This document shows, piece by piece, positions 14,939 to 26,308 of a DNA stretch of 64,000 bases; the first letter of the stretch is position 1, and each line of letters opens with the position of its first letter. The stretch is from Enoplolaimus lenunculus (lineage: Eukaryota; Nematoda; Enoplea; Enoplida; Thoracostomopsidae): NCBI GenBank assembly GCA_030248215.1, contig JASANG010002734.1, positions 1 through 64,000 on the forward strand. The letters are read 5' to 3'. Below the pieces are notes generated by a model that made no database searches, was not told the DNA's origin, and worked only from the letters and a program-made list of their open reading frames with translations. Made by a program: the position numbers and the translations under genes.

Positions 14939-15534
14939 GGCTGTTCTGTTTTATATTTTGCAATTGGTTAACTTACATGGTGGAAACAGAACAAATTTCG
15001 TCAAACGGCTGTTCTGTTTTATATTTTACAATTGGTTAGCTTACAGGGTGGAAACAGAACCAAATTTCGTCAAATGGCTGTTCTGTTTTATATTTTGCAA
15101 TTGGTTAACTTACATGTGGAAACAGAACAAACTTCGTCAAAAGGTTGTTCTATTTTATATTTTGCAATTGATTAAATTACAGGGTGAAAACAGAACCAAA
15201 TTTCGTCAAATGACTGTTCTGTTTTATATTTTGCAATTTATTAACTTACAGGGTAGAAACAGAACCAAATTTCGTCAAATGGCTTTTCTGTTTATATTTT
15301 GCAATTGGTTAGCTTACAGGGTGGAAACAGGACCAGATTTCGTCAAATCGCTGTTCTGTTTTATATTTTGCAATTGGTTAACTTACAGGAAAGAAACAGA
15401 ACCAAATTTCGTCAAATGGCTGTTCTGTTTTATATTTCACAATTGGTTAACGTACAGGGTTGAAACAGAACCTAATTTCGTCAAATGGCTGTTCTGTTTT
15501 ATATTTTGCAAAATGTAGGGTGGAAACAGAACCA
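14939..15534 (-). repeat. 69-bp satellite, last reverse-orientation block
   Basis: About nine monomers of the 69-bp unit in reverse orientation. They repeat the monomer order starting at about 14,027 (offset 912), but one monomer is absent, so the offset falls to 844 by the right edge. The block and the flank after it are a tandem duplication of the array end. Confidence 0.92.
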
Positions 15535-15782
15535 AATAGTAGAATATGCTATTTACTACGTTATTCCAATTTGTTCATTGAATTTTGGTTATTTATATCG
15601 GAAATTTGGTAGCGTCGTGGTACAGTGTTATGTCGTCTTTATAGTGATGCTTACTCTATTTAACGTTTTGTATGTTAATGTAACTTACGATTTCCAGGTT
15701 TTTGCATGCAAAGTTTAACTTTGAGTGAATTTTTTCTTCCCAGGTCTTTAAACTGACCTTTGGCGTGTCCTGTAGTGAGCAA
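15535..15782. repeat. Array right-flank segment, copy 2
   Basis: Second copy of the 246-bp segment at 14,691. It continues into single-copy-looking DNA at about 15,781, so this is probably the original array border. Confidence 0.88.
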
Positions 15783-17342
15783 AGCTACGAGTAATGCACA
15801 ACGGAGGGCAAATTGCAGCTGTACTCTCGGCGCAGTGAGTAGCAAGGTTCCATAAGGCTAACTTACCGGAGCGGAACACTGATTGGCTGCACGAATGTGC
15901 TATAGAAGTGCAAACTCCAACACTTACATTTAACTTGTCATACAAAGATGTTTGTTAAGTTACAATACGCCTTTTAGACAAATTTTTATATACAAATGTG
16001 ACCCTGGGCAAATTTTTATCGAGAAACTTAAGGAAAAAGTGCCTCCTTCTATAGGAATTTACCCCCCTGGGTGGGCAATTTTAAAAAACTTTTAACTGCA
16101 AAATTGTAAACTTTCAGACCTTTTTTGAATATTCGGTCTAAAATTTTGCCACTGCAGAGATCCAGCAAATTTGGAAAAAATTCCATGTTGCAAGGATTTA
16201 TCCGTCTGTAGCCCAGGTATTAATAGCTCTCGGTGTCAGAAACATTCAAATATTCCGAGTGTTTTGCTGAAGATACTCTTGAAGACTTAGACACCATTCT
16301 GGTGATTCCGTTTTATTTACAATAAATATGGTCTTTGTATGCATACCTTGCTGAGCTTTAATAAATGTAAACCTTACTCCAGAACGATCTAAATCCCCTT
16401 GAAGTAGTGCTTGATTATGCATAAAACCTTTCCACCGGACAATTAGTGTATATTATATTTTTGAGGGATTTGTCTCATATGCTTGATGACTGGATCGCTA
16501 ACGCAGGTGTCAACTGGATATTAATTTTACCAGATACCGGAACCGGATAGCAAATTTTGTACCCCTGATATAGGATCTAAATTTGTGCACAGTTGGAAGT
16601 ATTTGTGTCGTGCAAAATATGTATTGATGGATATTTATGATTAATTGTTGGCTTGAATTTTTGTTCTGACAGTGTCCCTGTCCGCTGTTAACTTGCTCGT
16701 AATTGCAGTCTTTGCAAAATATCTAGTATTTCGACATGTAAAAGCAGTTTTTTGATATTTGGAACAACAACCGCAAATATCCGGTAGGTTTTTACATTAT
16801 ACCGGAACCGGATACGAATGTCAGTTTTTAAGCAAATATCGTTCTATCGTATTCACAGCACACAATTGTTTTAAATCAGCCGCAGCCGAAAACAGAGTCA
16901 CCGCCCGAAGGCGGTGACAAAAATTTTATCATTTTACAGTTCTAACCTAACATATTACCAAAATTTGTAATTTTTGTTACCATTGGCAACGTCTCATAGT
17001 TTCTATTATAAAAGCAATATTGCAGAAGAATGTTAATAATTTTCTATGTAATACGATGGCCAGTCATGCAACAGGTGGTTATTATCCATGAGCAGACTCC
17101 GGCTCTGATTTAATGTCCGGCTCCCATCTAATATCCGGCAAAACCCAACCAGGCTTGGTAATCGGTATCCGGAATAAACTTATCAAAATGACAGCGACTG
17201 CGTCATATTTGCGTTCTGGCCCGAATATAAAATAGATAACATATAAAACATTTCTCAAAGAACAGGTTACCTGGAAAGTTACGAAGCCTAATCTTTTAGC
17301 AATGAAGTAGAATGAAAAATCCAAATCAGCAGCTAATTTCCA
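15783..17342. other. No gene seen; dispersed-repeat fragments
   Basis: No reading frame with recognisable similarity on either strand. 16,509-16,830 and 17,090-17,170 carry fragments of a repeat with CCGGATA/CCGGAAC motifs. The tract at about 16,710-16,830 also occurs at 33,945-34,068, the right end of family C. Confidence 0.6.
16897..16918. other. Perfect hairpin, 9-bp stem, CGAA loop
   Basis: GTCACCGCC, loop CGAA, GGCGGTGAC: a perfect 9-bp inverted repeat in AT-rich surroundings. A degenerate relative (CGAGGGCGCTGAC) lies at about 39,517, so it is probably part of a dispersed element rather than a terminator. Confidence 0.6.
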
Positions 17343-17720
17343 CGGTCGCACTGAGTCCACGATTTGACCGTATCCGAATTCACTGCTAATTTGACAAATC
17401 AGAATCTTGTATGTTGCAAATTTCAGATACATCTGTAATTTGTTTCAAAACATCAAAACAATGCCAGCCGCAAACGTTTATAAATTTTGTGCCCGAACTC
17501 AGTTCTGAGATTTGTGAGCTGAAACAAAAGTATTAATTTCTATAACAAGTTACTTAAAAATTTTATTGGTTAAAAATGAAAAAATATATTTTCGAACATT
17601 GTTGGCTTCGGCTTTTTCACAACCGAATACGAATCCGAACCACAAATTTTTGCCGAATCCGAATCCGAAACACAAATTTTGGCCGAATCCAAATCTGAAC
17701 ATTTGTTTACACCACGCTAA
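17343..17720. repeat. Dispersed repeat family E, copy 1
   Basis: About 380 bp that also occurs at 32,530-32,890 in the same orientation. It opens near a block containing CCACGATTTGACCG and ends in AT-rich DNA with repeated CCGAATCCGAA-type words. No terminal inverted repeat or poly-A tail identified; class unknown. Confidence 0.7.
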
Positions 17721-18221
17721 TTTCAATTACGCATTAAGACATATATACCTGATGTTCAATATCCCAGATTAGCAATAAACCAGAACAATCGTAGGATACC
17801 ATATGATCGCCAAGTGGAAGTAAAATGGTTACATCATTTTGGTGTTTCGCAAACGAATATTTCACCTAAACAAAATGAGTTATTATTAAAAACTGATCAA
17901 AAATACAAAGCACTTGCCACACAGTATCCATGTCTGTGGTAACGCAAAATCATAACGGTTTATGGATTCCATTCTAGCATCGATTGAAGTTTCTCAATAT
18001 GTGACCTCGCTTTCGGAACAACAACACAAAAAAGTTTAGCGAAAAATTCGCAAGAACAATTTACTGATTTTGGGATAAATTTGACTTTTCAATCCCAGTA
18101 GAGATCGAGTGTAAATGAGTCTTCCAAAGCCTGCACACATTATGCCATTTTTCTTTCTTCATCTATCTCCACTCCCAGTTATATAACTCAACTTCAGTTA
18201 AAATTTTAATTCGCAGAACAC

Positions 18222-18853
18222 CAGGGATGGAAGTCTCCGTCTCAGTCTCAGCCTGAAGTCTCGAAAATTCCTGAGACTCGCGTAGTCTCAGCCTCAGCTT
18301 TTCAAAAGCATCAGGCTTAGAACTCAGACTACGGTATCGATGCCATCCAGGAGTGCCAGTTGTGGCAAATTGTTCATTGCTTATTATTTTTATAGGAATA
18401 TTTGATGCTGTTTCATAAAAAATGGTGTAAGTAGAGAAATGTCGAGACAGCAACAGCAGGGAATTGTGATGAATCAATATAGCATACTCGCTGGTAAATG
18501 TATATTTATGAACTTTCAAACATTATAAAATTTTTAGTGCAAAATCTTGCTATATTAAGCTTATCACTATCAGAATGTGATAAGATTTCTGCTGCAGTGC
18601 AATTTTTATTATGTGATCGGTCTGTCTCTCTGATATGTGATTACGTTTTTATTTTGTGCCAAATAAATGAATATACCGTATTTACGTTGTTTTCTTTTTC
18701 AATCTTGTATATATTGTTAATGTTTTTGAGCAGAATAGGACCTTCAGGATTCGCGATTTAGCAATTTTTCTGAAACGGCTCGGTATTGACGCAAAAAATT
18801 TCTGAGACTCAAAAAGTCTCAAGTCTCAGTCTCAATAAACTTGAGACTGTTGC
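18222..18853. mobile_element. GAGACT-rich hAT-like MITE, left end only
   Basis: Begins CAGGGATGG and is filled with short GTCTCAG/GAGACTC words at both ends, as in the fuller copy at 40,443-41,061. The matching right terminus is not seen, so the right border is approximate. The open frames inside (for example 18,163-18,519 minus) follow these words and are not genes. Confidence 0.55.
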
Positions 18854-18859
18854 GCACTA

Positions 18860-19137
18860 TAATAATAAAATGTATTTAATTTTTATCGTCATTTTTTAGT
18901 AAAATACCTTAATTTCCACAAACCAAATTTTTTACCGGACCCGGATGGTGAAAAAATGCCGGAACCGGAACTCCGGTTGCACCTTGGTAAACAGATATCC
19001 GTTTCCTTTAAAAATCGGTATCCGTTTCCGTTTTTGTAGTAGAAATACCGGAAATTCCGTTATTTTACGCTCAAAACAGTTAATAATTAATAAACTACGC
19101 ATATATCTTGCAATTTTTGTTACTGATATGCTGCAAT
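18860..19137. repeat. Fragments of MITE families A and B
   Basis: 18,860 to about 18,987 matches the AT-rich interior and one end of family A (compare 19,330-19,504), ending CCGGTTGCACCTTG. 18,988-19,137 matches family B (compare 28,007 and 48,620-48,797), with ATATCCGTTTCC words. The two are directly abutted, and the complete family A element at 19,138 follows. Confidence 0.6.
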
Positions 19138-19504
19138 CAGGGTGCAAATGGAATTACAATTTACCGGAACCAGAAAATAAAAAATACAAGCTACCGATCT
19201 TTTTTGCAATATTATTGGTGAAACAACCCTAGTTGAAGATAGGTATTCACTTTTATCTGCTGTATTTTAGATTTTCATTATCCAAAGAAGCGAAATCTAC
19301 CTTCGATGGTTTATTTTCGGCGATTCTGAAGGTTTGCATGCTATACTAATGAAATCTGTTTAATTTTTATCGTCATTTTTTAGTAAAATGTCTTAATTTC
19401 CACCGACGAAATTTTAATACCGGGTTTCTAATTCGGGTAAAAACTTACCAGAACCAGAACCGGAAGGTGAAAAATGCCGTAACCGGAATTCTGGTTGCAC
19501 CCTG
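19138..19504 (-). mobile_element. hAT-like MITE family A (CAGGGTGCAAC ends)
   Basis: 367 bp bounded by inverted ends CAGGGTGCAA and TTGCACCCTG. The flanking octamers GCTGCAAT and TCTGCGAT agree at 6 of 8 positions, as for an aged 8-bp target duplication. The interior matches the copy at 35,991-36,380 in reverse. No coding capacity; it would depend on a transposase made elsewhere. Confidence 0.75.
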
Positions 19505-20536
19505 TCTGCGATTGTTCGATATGAAAGAAAAAATTACGAAATTGATGTAAAATCTTAAAAATTATGCTGCATCGACTATTTGTTTTAAATTTTTAAAAAG
19601 CTCATTGAATATTTGACTGCGTCAATTGTGTTGGCAGAAAAACAAAACATCTTTGAAACATTCACACAATATCTGTTTTCCGGTTTCGTTATGTTTACTA
19701 TTCGCTTACATGCTGTATGTATCAACAATGCAGCAAACCACTGAAAGAAGACCCATTGACAATCCACAAGACAGTTTCACTCCCATTTCGCAAGTTCTTT
19801 CCAAAATTGCTTCTTCCGTTTACATTTCGCCTCCTTCCAATTGTTGTCATATCGTATGGGGACACCTTCTCTTCCCAGACAGTGGCGGATCGTTTCCCCA
19901 TAGGATTGGAACTGGTTCGGACTTTTGGGCCCGTGCCCTGTTCCGTAAATTTTGTTAGGTTTAGAAGAGAAAACAAAACATGAAACAATCCATATAAACA
20001 ACCAAATATTGTTTTCAAAGCAACTTCCTTCAGAGCCATATGAGCTCCACCGACGGGCGAATGCAGAAGGTTGCAATTCTCGGTTACTTCATTCCCACCT
20101 TTACTAAAATGTCGCTCAGATTCGCCGCCCATACAGCTTGTATAACAAGCACGCGTCTAGCGAGATTGGGTAATAATACAAATCGTATTGGTTTCACACC
20201 AGTAACTAACGAATTTCTTGAAGTAGCAGCAAAAACATATGCAGTTCAAGAGTGGAACGACATATCTTGAGCGAAGCTCGAGGATACTTACTTTTTTAAT
20301 CAGTCTAATTAAACATTCCAAGTTCACAAAGCACAAACCCATGTTTTAGTTCGCCTCCTTTTTTAATAAACAGTAGAATGATTTAAAAGTCTTAATTTAC
20401 GCTTATTAATTATGCTAATATGCAAATTAGCTATTACCTGGCATTTCAATTATAGGCTTTGGAGGATTGTGAACAATTTATACAGAGTCGTAAAAACTCT
20501 TTAATGCTGAAATTAGATTGCTTGTAACTAAGGATA
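19505..20536. other. No gene seen; one dispersed-repeat copy
   Basis: Overlapping open frames on both strands at 19,626-20,270 resemble no family I know. 20,244-20,345 is a copy of dispersed repeat G, with words GTGGAAC-GACATAT-TTGAGC then AATCAGTCTA. Repeat G also occurs at 23,487-23,585, 24,022-24,115 and 33,893-33,950, so the tail of the plus-strand frame at 20,040-20,270 is repeat DNA. Confidence 0.5.
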
Positions 20537-21020
20537 GACCGGATCCGAGATCCGGATCCGGGCCGAATCTCTGCAATTTTTAAGATCCCGATCCGATTCC
20601 GGATCCGGTAAAATAAACTACCGGATCTCCGGATCCGAAATTTGATATACAAACAAAACATACCAAAATTGGTGCATGTATTTCAACTATGCGTACGTAA
20701 TCTAATAAGCACTGTGTGAGCATTAATGCTTTGTTGGAATGTCACGTTAATGTCATCCACGTGGAGACCAGTGTTGTTGCGGAAGAACAAACATAAAAAT
20801 TTTAAAGAGTTCTTTTTTAGTTGCTGTAGTAAGTTTTGTTGACTAATTTTGCGAAAGAATCAGGTGAACTTTTTCAATTTTATATACGTTAGGTATTGAA
20901 AAGTTATCCAGCTAGTAAGATCCGGATCCGGATCCGGGCCGGATCTGAATTTTAAGATCCGGATTCGGATTAGGATCCGGTAAATACAAAATTTTTGGTC
21001 CGGTCGTTCCAGACTTGTAA
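20537..21020. repeat. GGATCC-rich dispersed element (family D)
   Basis: Two clusters of CCGGATCCGG-type words, at 20,537-20,640 and 20,915-20,985, face each other across about 280 bp of AT-rich DNA, as in a MITE with long, internally repetitive inverted ends. Exact termini and a target duplication were not found. Confidence 0.5.
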
Positions 21021-21414
21021 CCAGGGTGCAAAGCGGAACTGGATTCTTAGGTCCGCACATTCTTGCGCATTTCGCTTACCAACACAGGCAGCGAACGATC
21101 GTGGAGCACCGCTGCCTGGTTATACTGCGATTCAAGAAACAGAATGACCCCTCCGGCTACCCAAAATTCTATTTTTAAAGGAAACACAAAACATGTTATT
21201 TTATTGTGACAAAGCATAAATAAAAATAAATTTTCCAGTCTATTCGGTTTGCCCGGTAGATAAAGCAACACTATATCTCTGAATTAGGTATTGTACTGAG
21301 GATGTTTTGAGACAGTGGGATTTGTCCCGAGCCTTTTCGAAGGTATGGCGACAGTAGCCATGTGACAAATAAAGTAAAAAATAAAATTTGGCGGTGACTT
21401 ATTAGTTTAATTGT

Positions 21415-21510
21415 ACGAAACGGCACCGAGACTGACCAAAAGCGAGACCGCGATCGAGACCAGCCAAATCACGAGACTTGCCGAGACCGACACAGAGACC
21501 GCCTATCCCT
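21415..21510. repeat. Right end of a GAGACC-type MITE
   Basis: GAGACC words ending CGCCTATCCCT, like the right end of the element at 40,443-41,061. The 18-bp minisatellite begins at the next base. Confidence 0.55.
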
Positions 21511-22388
21511 AACCCAACGGTTGGCCTTACTCCAACGGTAGGTTTTACCCCAAAAGTTGGTTTCACCCCAACGGTTGGTTTCAGCCCAACGGTAGGTTTC
21601 ACCCCAATGGTTGCTTTTACCCAACGGTTGGTTTCACCCCAACGGTAGGTTTAGCTCCAATGCTAGGTTTCACCACAACGGTTGGATTCACCCACACGGT
21701 TGGTTTCACTCCAACGGCTGGATTCGCTCCAACGGTGGTTTCCCTTCAACGGTTTGTTTCACCCCAAAGGTTGGTTTCGCTCTAACGGTTGGTTCCACCC
21801 CAACGGTTGGTTACATCCACACGGTTGGTTTCACCCCAACAGTTGCTTTCACTCCAACGGTTGGATTCGCTCCAACGGCTGGTTTCACTCCAACGGCTGG
21901 ATTCGCTCCAACGGTGGTTTCCCTTCAACGGTTTGTTACACCCCAACGGTTGGTTTCACTCTAACGGTTGGTTCCACCCCAACGGCTGGTTACATCCAGA
22001 CGGTTGGTGTCACCCCAACGGTGGTTTCACCCCAACGGTTGGTTACATCCACACGGTTGGTTTCACCCCAACGGTAGTTTCACCCCAACGGTGGGTTTCA
22101 CTCCAACGGCTGGATTCGCTCCAACGGTGGTTTCCCTTCAACGGTTTGTTTCACCCCAAAGGTTGGTTTCGCTCTAACGATTGGTTCCACCCCAACGGTT
22201 GGTTACATCCACACGGTTAGTTTCTCACCCCAACGTTTGGTTTCCCCCGACTGCTTTGTTTCACTCTCCAACGGTTGAAATCACCCCAACGTTTGGTTTC
22301 ACCCCAACAGTTGCTTTCACCCCAACGGTTGGATTCGCTCCAACGGTGGGTTTTACTTCAAAGGTTGGTTTCACCCCAACCGCTTGGG
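21511..22388. repeat. 18-bp minisatellite, locus 1
   Basis: About 48 copies of an 18-bp unit, consensus TTGGTTTCACCCCAACGG, with variants such as GGATTCGCTCC. Each junction of units contains CCAACGGTTGG, an odd palindrome with 5-bp arms around one base. Open frames on both strands give 6-residue peptide repeats (for example FTPTVG on plus, KPTVGV on minus) only because 18 is divisible by 3. The same unit builds the array at 60,953-64,000. It lies about 150 bp downstream of exon 2 of the WDR36/UTP21 homologue, inside its second intron if the gene continues. Confidence 0.95.
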
Positions 22389-22539
22389 TTCTGTATTATG
22401 GCAGATTATCCTTTCTGCAACAGGTGTTGTGTTTTGAGCAAAGCAGCACGAACTAGCACTTTTTCTTTTACATATCGATTAACTAATTTTTTCCAAGTCT
22501 TTAGTAAAAACGAATTTAAACTGACTGGTTAAAACATAC

Positions 22540-24627
22540 TTCGCGACCCATTTGAAAGACTCGCACCACATTTTCACATGCAGTATACACGTAACGTTCA
22601 TCAGCTGCAATAGTTCGAATTGAATTTGGATGAGTGTTTGAAATGGCAATAATACGCAATGTTGAAGCATGATACATATGAAACACTTCGCCCACAGCGC
22701 AAATTATAACTGTATGATTTCTCTAAAACAACGAAAAGTATACATACAACACAGTTTTGAAGAAATCCTGACTATATATACATCATTATTAAGATCAGTC
22801 TGCTTACTATTTAATTAATTTACAGTTTCATTGCAGTGCGTTATGCAATCAGCAGAATGCAACTGGATATCCGGCTCTGGCTCCAGCAAAAAATTGACAT
22901 CAGACTTTGGTATTTTACATTGTTGGATATTGATTGCCGAAAACTATAACATAATTCTATATTACAACGCTATTTATGAGTAAAATTGCAATACTTTGAG
23001 CGATTTTTACTCGAAACGACAGATTAGTATATTAAGTGAAACAGCTCATACTAAAACCTTTATCAGAACTAAATTATAAGAAATTAAGCGAATATATAAT
23101 ACTAAACTACACCAGTACAAAAATTTCAAAGGTGGTGGTTGACACCAAAATTCCCCACCCCAGCTACATCCTTGCCGAATGGTAAATCTTATACAAGGAC
23201 CAGAAATTTTCTAAGTGTTGTTGGAAATATTTGAGTTGCACAAAAGCATGTTTGTTTATTAAATTATATACGTAAATTGAATTGTTAGCACAGCTTTTTC
23301 AGTTTTAGAACTTTAGCTTCTTGACTTGCATAGAAACGTGTTTCGGAGCCACAACCATGTATATAAAATCTAGTATGTTTACAAAGGATACAGATTGCGA
23401 AAATACGGACACGTATGGGTTATTTGTCGGATAATAAACCGAAACCAGATATTTGGTCGCTAACAGATACACGTAAATACCAGCCGTATTGGAACTACAT
23501 GTATAGAGCAAAGCTCGAACATACTTACTTAAAATCAGTCTAGTTGAACATTACAGGCTTATGAAGCACAACTCATTGCCTAGGGATTCGTACAGAGATG
23601 GATAACCGAAAGTTCTCAGCCTAAGCTCGTGTTTAAAGTAATTCCATTGGCTATCCGGATACGTCCCGTTTTACGTCAACGCTCATACCACTAGAACTCA
23701 AAGTTGTACTCTCTTGTTCAGTCAGTTTATATACGTATGTACTATACGAATGAAATCTACTTAATTTTTATCGTCATCTTTTAGTAAAATATCTTAATTT
23801 CCACCGACCAAAATTTTTTACCGGAATTTTTAATTCCGGTAAAAATTTAGCGGAACCGGAAGGTCAAAAATTGCCGGAACCTGGATTCATGTTCCACATT
23901 GCAATAATTGGCATAACAAAGCGAGAAGCGAACTAATTTTCAAGTGTCGAAATTTTCAAATGCAATATTTAAATATTTCATGTCAGAAAACCTAAAGGCC
24001 CAAGCACACAAACGCTGACTTGTCGTAGTGGAACTACACATATTGAGCAAAACTCGCATGCACTTTTTAATCAGTCTAGTTAAATACCAACCTTATGAAG
24101 CATAAATGAATATTTTGACCAACTCACTTTTTTCCAGTCGTCGACCTGAATGGTACAAGCTTACAAAACGCGTTCACACATTTTAAGTGAGAAAACACTT
24201 AAGATTATAAAAATCTGTTCAGCGGTTCCAGAGATTCTGGTCGGACGAACATCCACCTTTTGATGAAAATCTAAAATACTGCAGACAAAGCGAATACCTC
24301 TTTCCAACTAGGATTATTTCACCAATAATATTGTAAAAAAAATTAAAATATATTCTTCGTGGTCATGTAGTTTTCATTTTCCCGTTCTTGTACCGGTTCC
24401 GTTTGGGGTAATTATTTCAAATTCCGGTTTCTGTTCCGGTAAATTGTGATTCCGGTGGCACCCTGGTGTGTGACTGAAACATTTATCTGTAAAACGTCAC
24501 ATTACAAAAATTAATAAGCATCGACATCACTTACTTTCGGAAGAAACTGTATTTTTGGCTTTACACTATCGCATACAAGTCCCAGTGTTTTAGCTGGAAT
24601 AAAAATTTTGCTTCCAGTTGCAGCCAT
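22540..24627 (-). CDS. WDR36: WDR36/UTP21 homologue, exons 1-2 only
   Basis: WDR36 (yeast Utp21) is a WD40 protein of the small-subunit processome, which matures 18S rRNA in the nucleolus. Exon 1 is 24,627-24,535 (residues 1-31), from the ATG to a GTAAGT donor. Exon 2 is 22,722-22,540 (residues 32-92), from a TTTTAG acceptor to a GTATGT donor, joined in phase 0. The peptide has the family order: SKIF near the start, KTLGLVCDSV (human counterpart RALGLFSNDIP), then VIICAVGEVFHMYHASTLRI (human TTCVGKSFHTYDVQKL) and ENVVRVFQMGRE (human GNVFSAFARNKE). The family is about 900 residues, so some 90% is missing. I found no later exon between 22,539 and 15,783, and beyond that lies satellite. Either the gene continues outside the window across a very long intron, it is truncated, or the assembly is misjoined. 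A possible acceptor, TTATTTAG, ends two bases before the ATG, which could mean a 5'UTR intron or spliced-leader addition. Confidence 0.72.
23740..24115. repeat. Family A fragment and repeat G copy in intron 1 of the WDR36 homologue
   Basis: 23,740-23,905 is the left half of MITE family A in reverse (compare 19,330-19,504), ending in a decayed terminus. 24,022-24,115 is a copy of repeat G, which also occurs at 23,487-23,585 in the same intron. Confidence 0.6.
24230..24466. repeat. MITE family A right-end fragment
   Basis: Matches the right half of the complete copy at 35,991-36,380 and ends CCGGTGGCACCCTG. The left end is absent. Confidence 0.6.
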
Positions 24628-26308
24628 TCTAAATAACGATTTAAAATATACGTATAACAGGTATAGAAAAACTACAATTAAAATCGTAAAACTGTGATCT
24701 GAAACATAAACTGCCAATTATACAACAATAAGCGTCAGGCTATGATAGAACCGTAAAGTTTCGGGTGAAAGACGTTTCCAATCATTTCTTGTCAACAGCT
24801 TTGGGCTCGAGGTCATTGGGCTTTCACTATATAAATATATTCAGGGCGCAACTGGATATTATGAAACACCGGAACCCCGGAAGGTTAAAAAACCCCGGAA
24901 CCGGAAAACAAAAATATCTACTTGTTACCGAAAAATTCGTTTTACAGCCATATATTTAATCGCTTATAATGAAAAAATGGTTTGATGTTTTGGATATTAC
25001 ATTAGTGAAAGTTGGTCCAAATCTTCAAGACCCTCTCTAATCTTAATATATCGGAACATAATGCCGATTTGGCTCCTCATATTAACCTCCCCTGATGATT
25101 TCAATTAAATTTTAATTTTTTCAGACTTGAATATATACGGACTTTGACCTTTTGTGATCTTACATGGACCACTGTCGAGCACCAAACTTGTATTTCCAAC
25201 AGTTGAAAAATCTATAATTTTTTCATGTATGTTTCTGTGTGAAAGCGACGCGCTGAGTTGAATTGTGTCATTTTTTGCGTTGGATGGCCGGTTAGCGCAC
25301 TTTATTTACTATCAATTTTTAGAATTATTTTGATTAAAAAACCAACACTATTATGAAGCCCTATTCTCATCAAACGAATGAAACTGTTCATTGTGTAAAC
25401 GGAACAACTCCTACTCTTTTACACACCCACCAGAAACCCGGACGTCACTAAAAGTAACATGGGCCAATTTTGTCATAGATAAGGTTGGCGCAATGCTTGT
25501 CATGCGGCAACTTCAGGAGCTGTACAGCGCCGCAATTTGAAAAATTATGTGTATGAAATGCTATGCGATGACTAGGAGTTCACGCGCTTTCGCGGTACAG
25601 CGCCATACGGCGACGGAAGGCTCCAAACGTGATGAAAAGTATAGCGCCTTCTTAAGTGTACCTAAAATTCGAAGCATTCCAACACAAACTATTTCGCATA
25701 CTCTTGTGACTTTGTTCATTCTTCGTCACTTTCTATTTGCCACAAAACCGAAAAAATTCCGATTCCTGCATCTTTCAACTCCGGAACAGGAATTGGAATT
25801 GAATCTTTGCAGGAATTCTGGTGGAACCCTGATTTTTGGTAACAATGAATTATGTGAATCAATAACTACACCTTACATACAAAATAAGTTGTTTTGTATG
25901 CAAGAAATAGTCTGAAATGTAAGACAAGTATGTCTTGATACTACAGACTTCAGATATATGTCTTGAATTCAACACTTTTATTTCTTAATGTACTCTTTTA
26001 AGGATATAAACGGAACAATTTTTTACATATATAAAAATCAGAAAATTCATTCTTCAATAAGAGACAACTATTTCTTGAAAGTAAGAAATTTGTGTCTATA
26101 AATTGGCAATAGCAGTTCCTTGAATATAAGACATCTATGTTTTAACCATTTAAGAAACGAATTTCTAGCTGTTTAAGGCTATTAAAGTCTGCAATACAAG
26201 ACATTTATGTTTGAAACAAGACATCTATGTTTTGAAAATTAAGAAAGTAAGTCTTGAAATTTTAAGACTGTTATGTGTATAAGTAGCATTTTGTATAGCT
26301 CTGACAAC
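24628..26308. other. Intergenic, no gene seen
   Basis: Between the WDR36 homologue start and the CCT5 3' end. 24,842-24,960 is a family A end (CAGGGCGCAACTGG, then CCGGAACCGGAA). 25,735-25,830 is a dispersed word set also found at 41,610-41,710, so the open frame at 25,547-25,915 runs into repeat DNA. 25,900-26,280 has loosely repeated AAGACATCTATGTTT-like words, with no clean period. Nothing here resembles a host gene. Confidence 0.5.

Noticed and set aside
1-15534. Long open frames in the 69-bp array (up to 304 codons, both strands) as a repetitive protein family
   Set aside because: Several overlapping frames are open at once, on both strands, as a unit length divisible by 3 predicts. They end wherever a monomer gains an indel, with no shared start or end.
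19626-20270. Possible host exon on either strand (overlapping frames of 60-136 codons)
   Set aside because: No family recognised, no splice sites that clearly frame them, and the right part is dispersed repeat G.
23305-23511. Extra exon between exons 1 and 2 of the WDR36 homologue
   Set aside because: Exon 1 and exon 2 join in phase and continue the family alignment directly, leaving no room for it; the frame overlaps repeat G.
25547-25915. 122-codon plus-strand frame
   Set aside because: Its second half matches dispersed-repeat words also found at 41,610-41,710.
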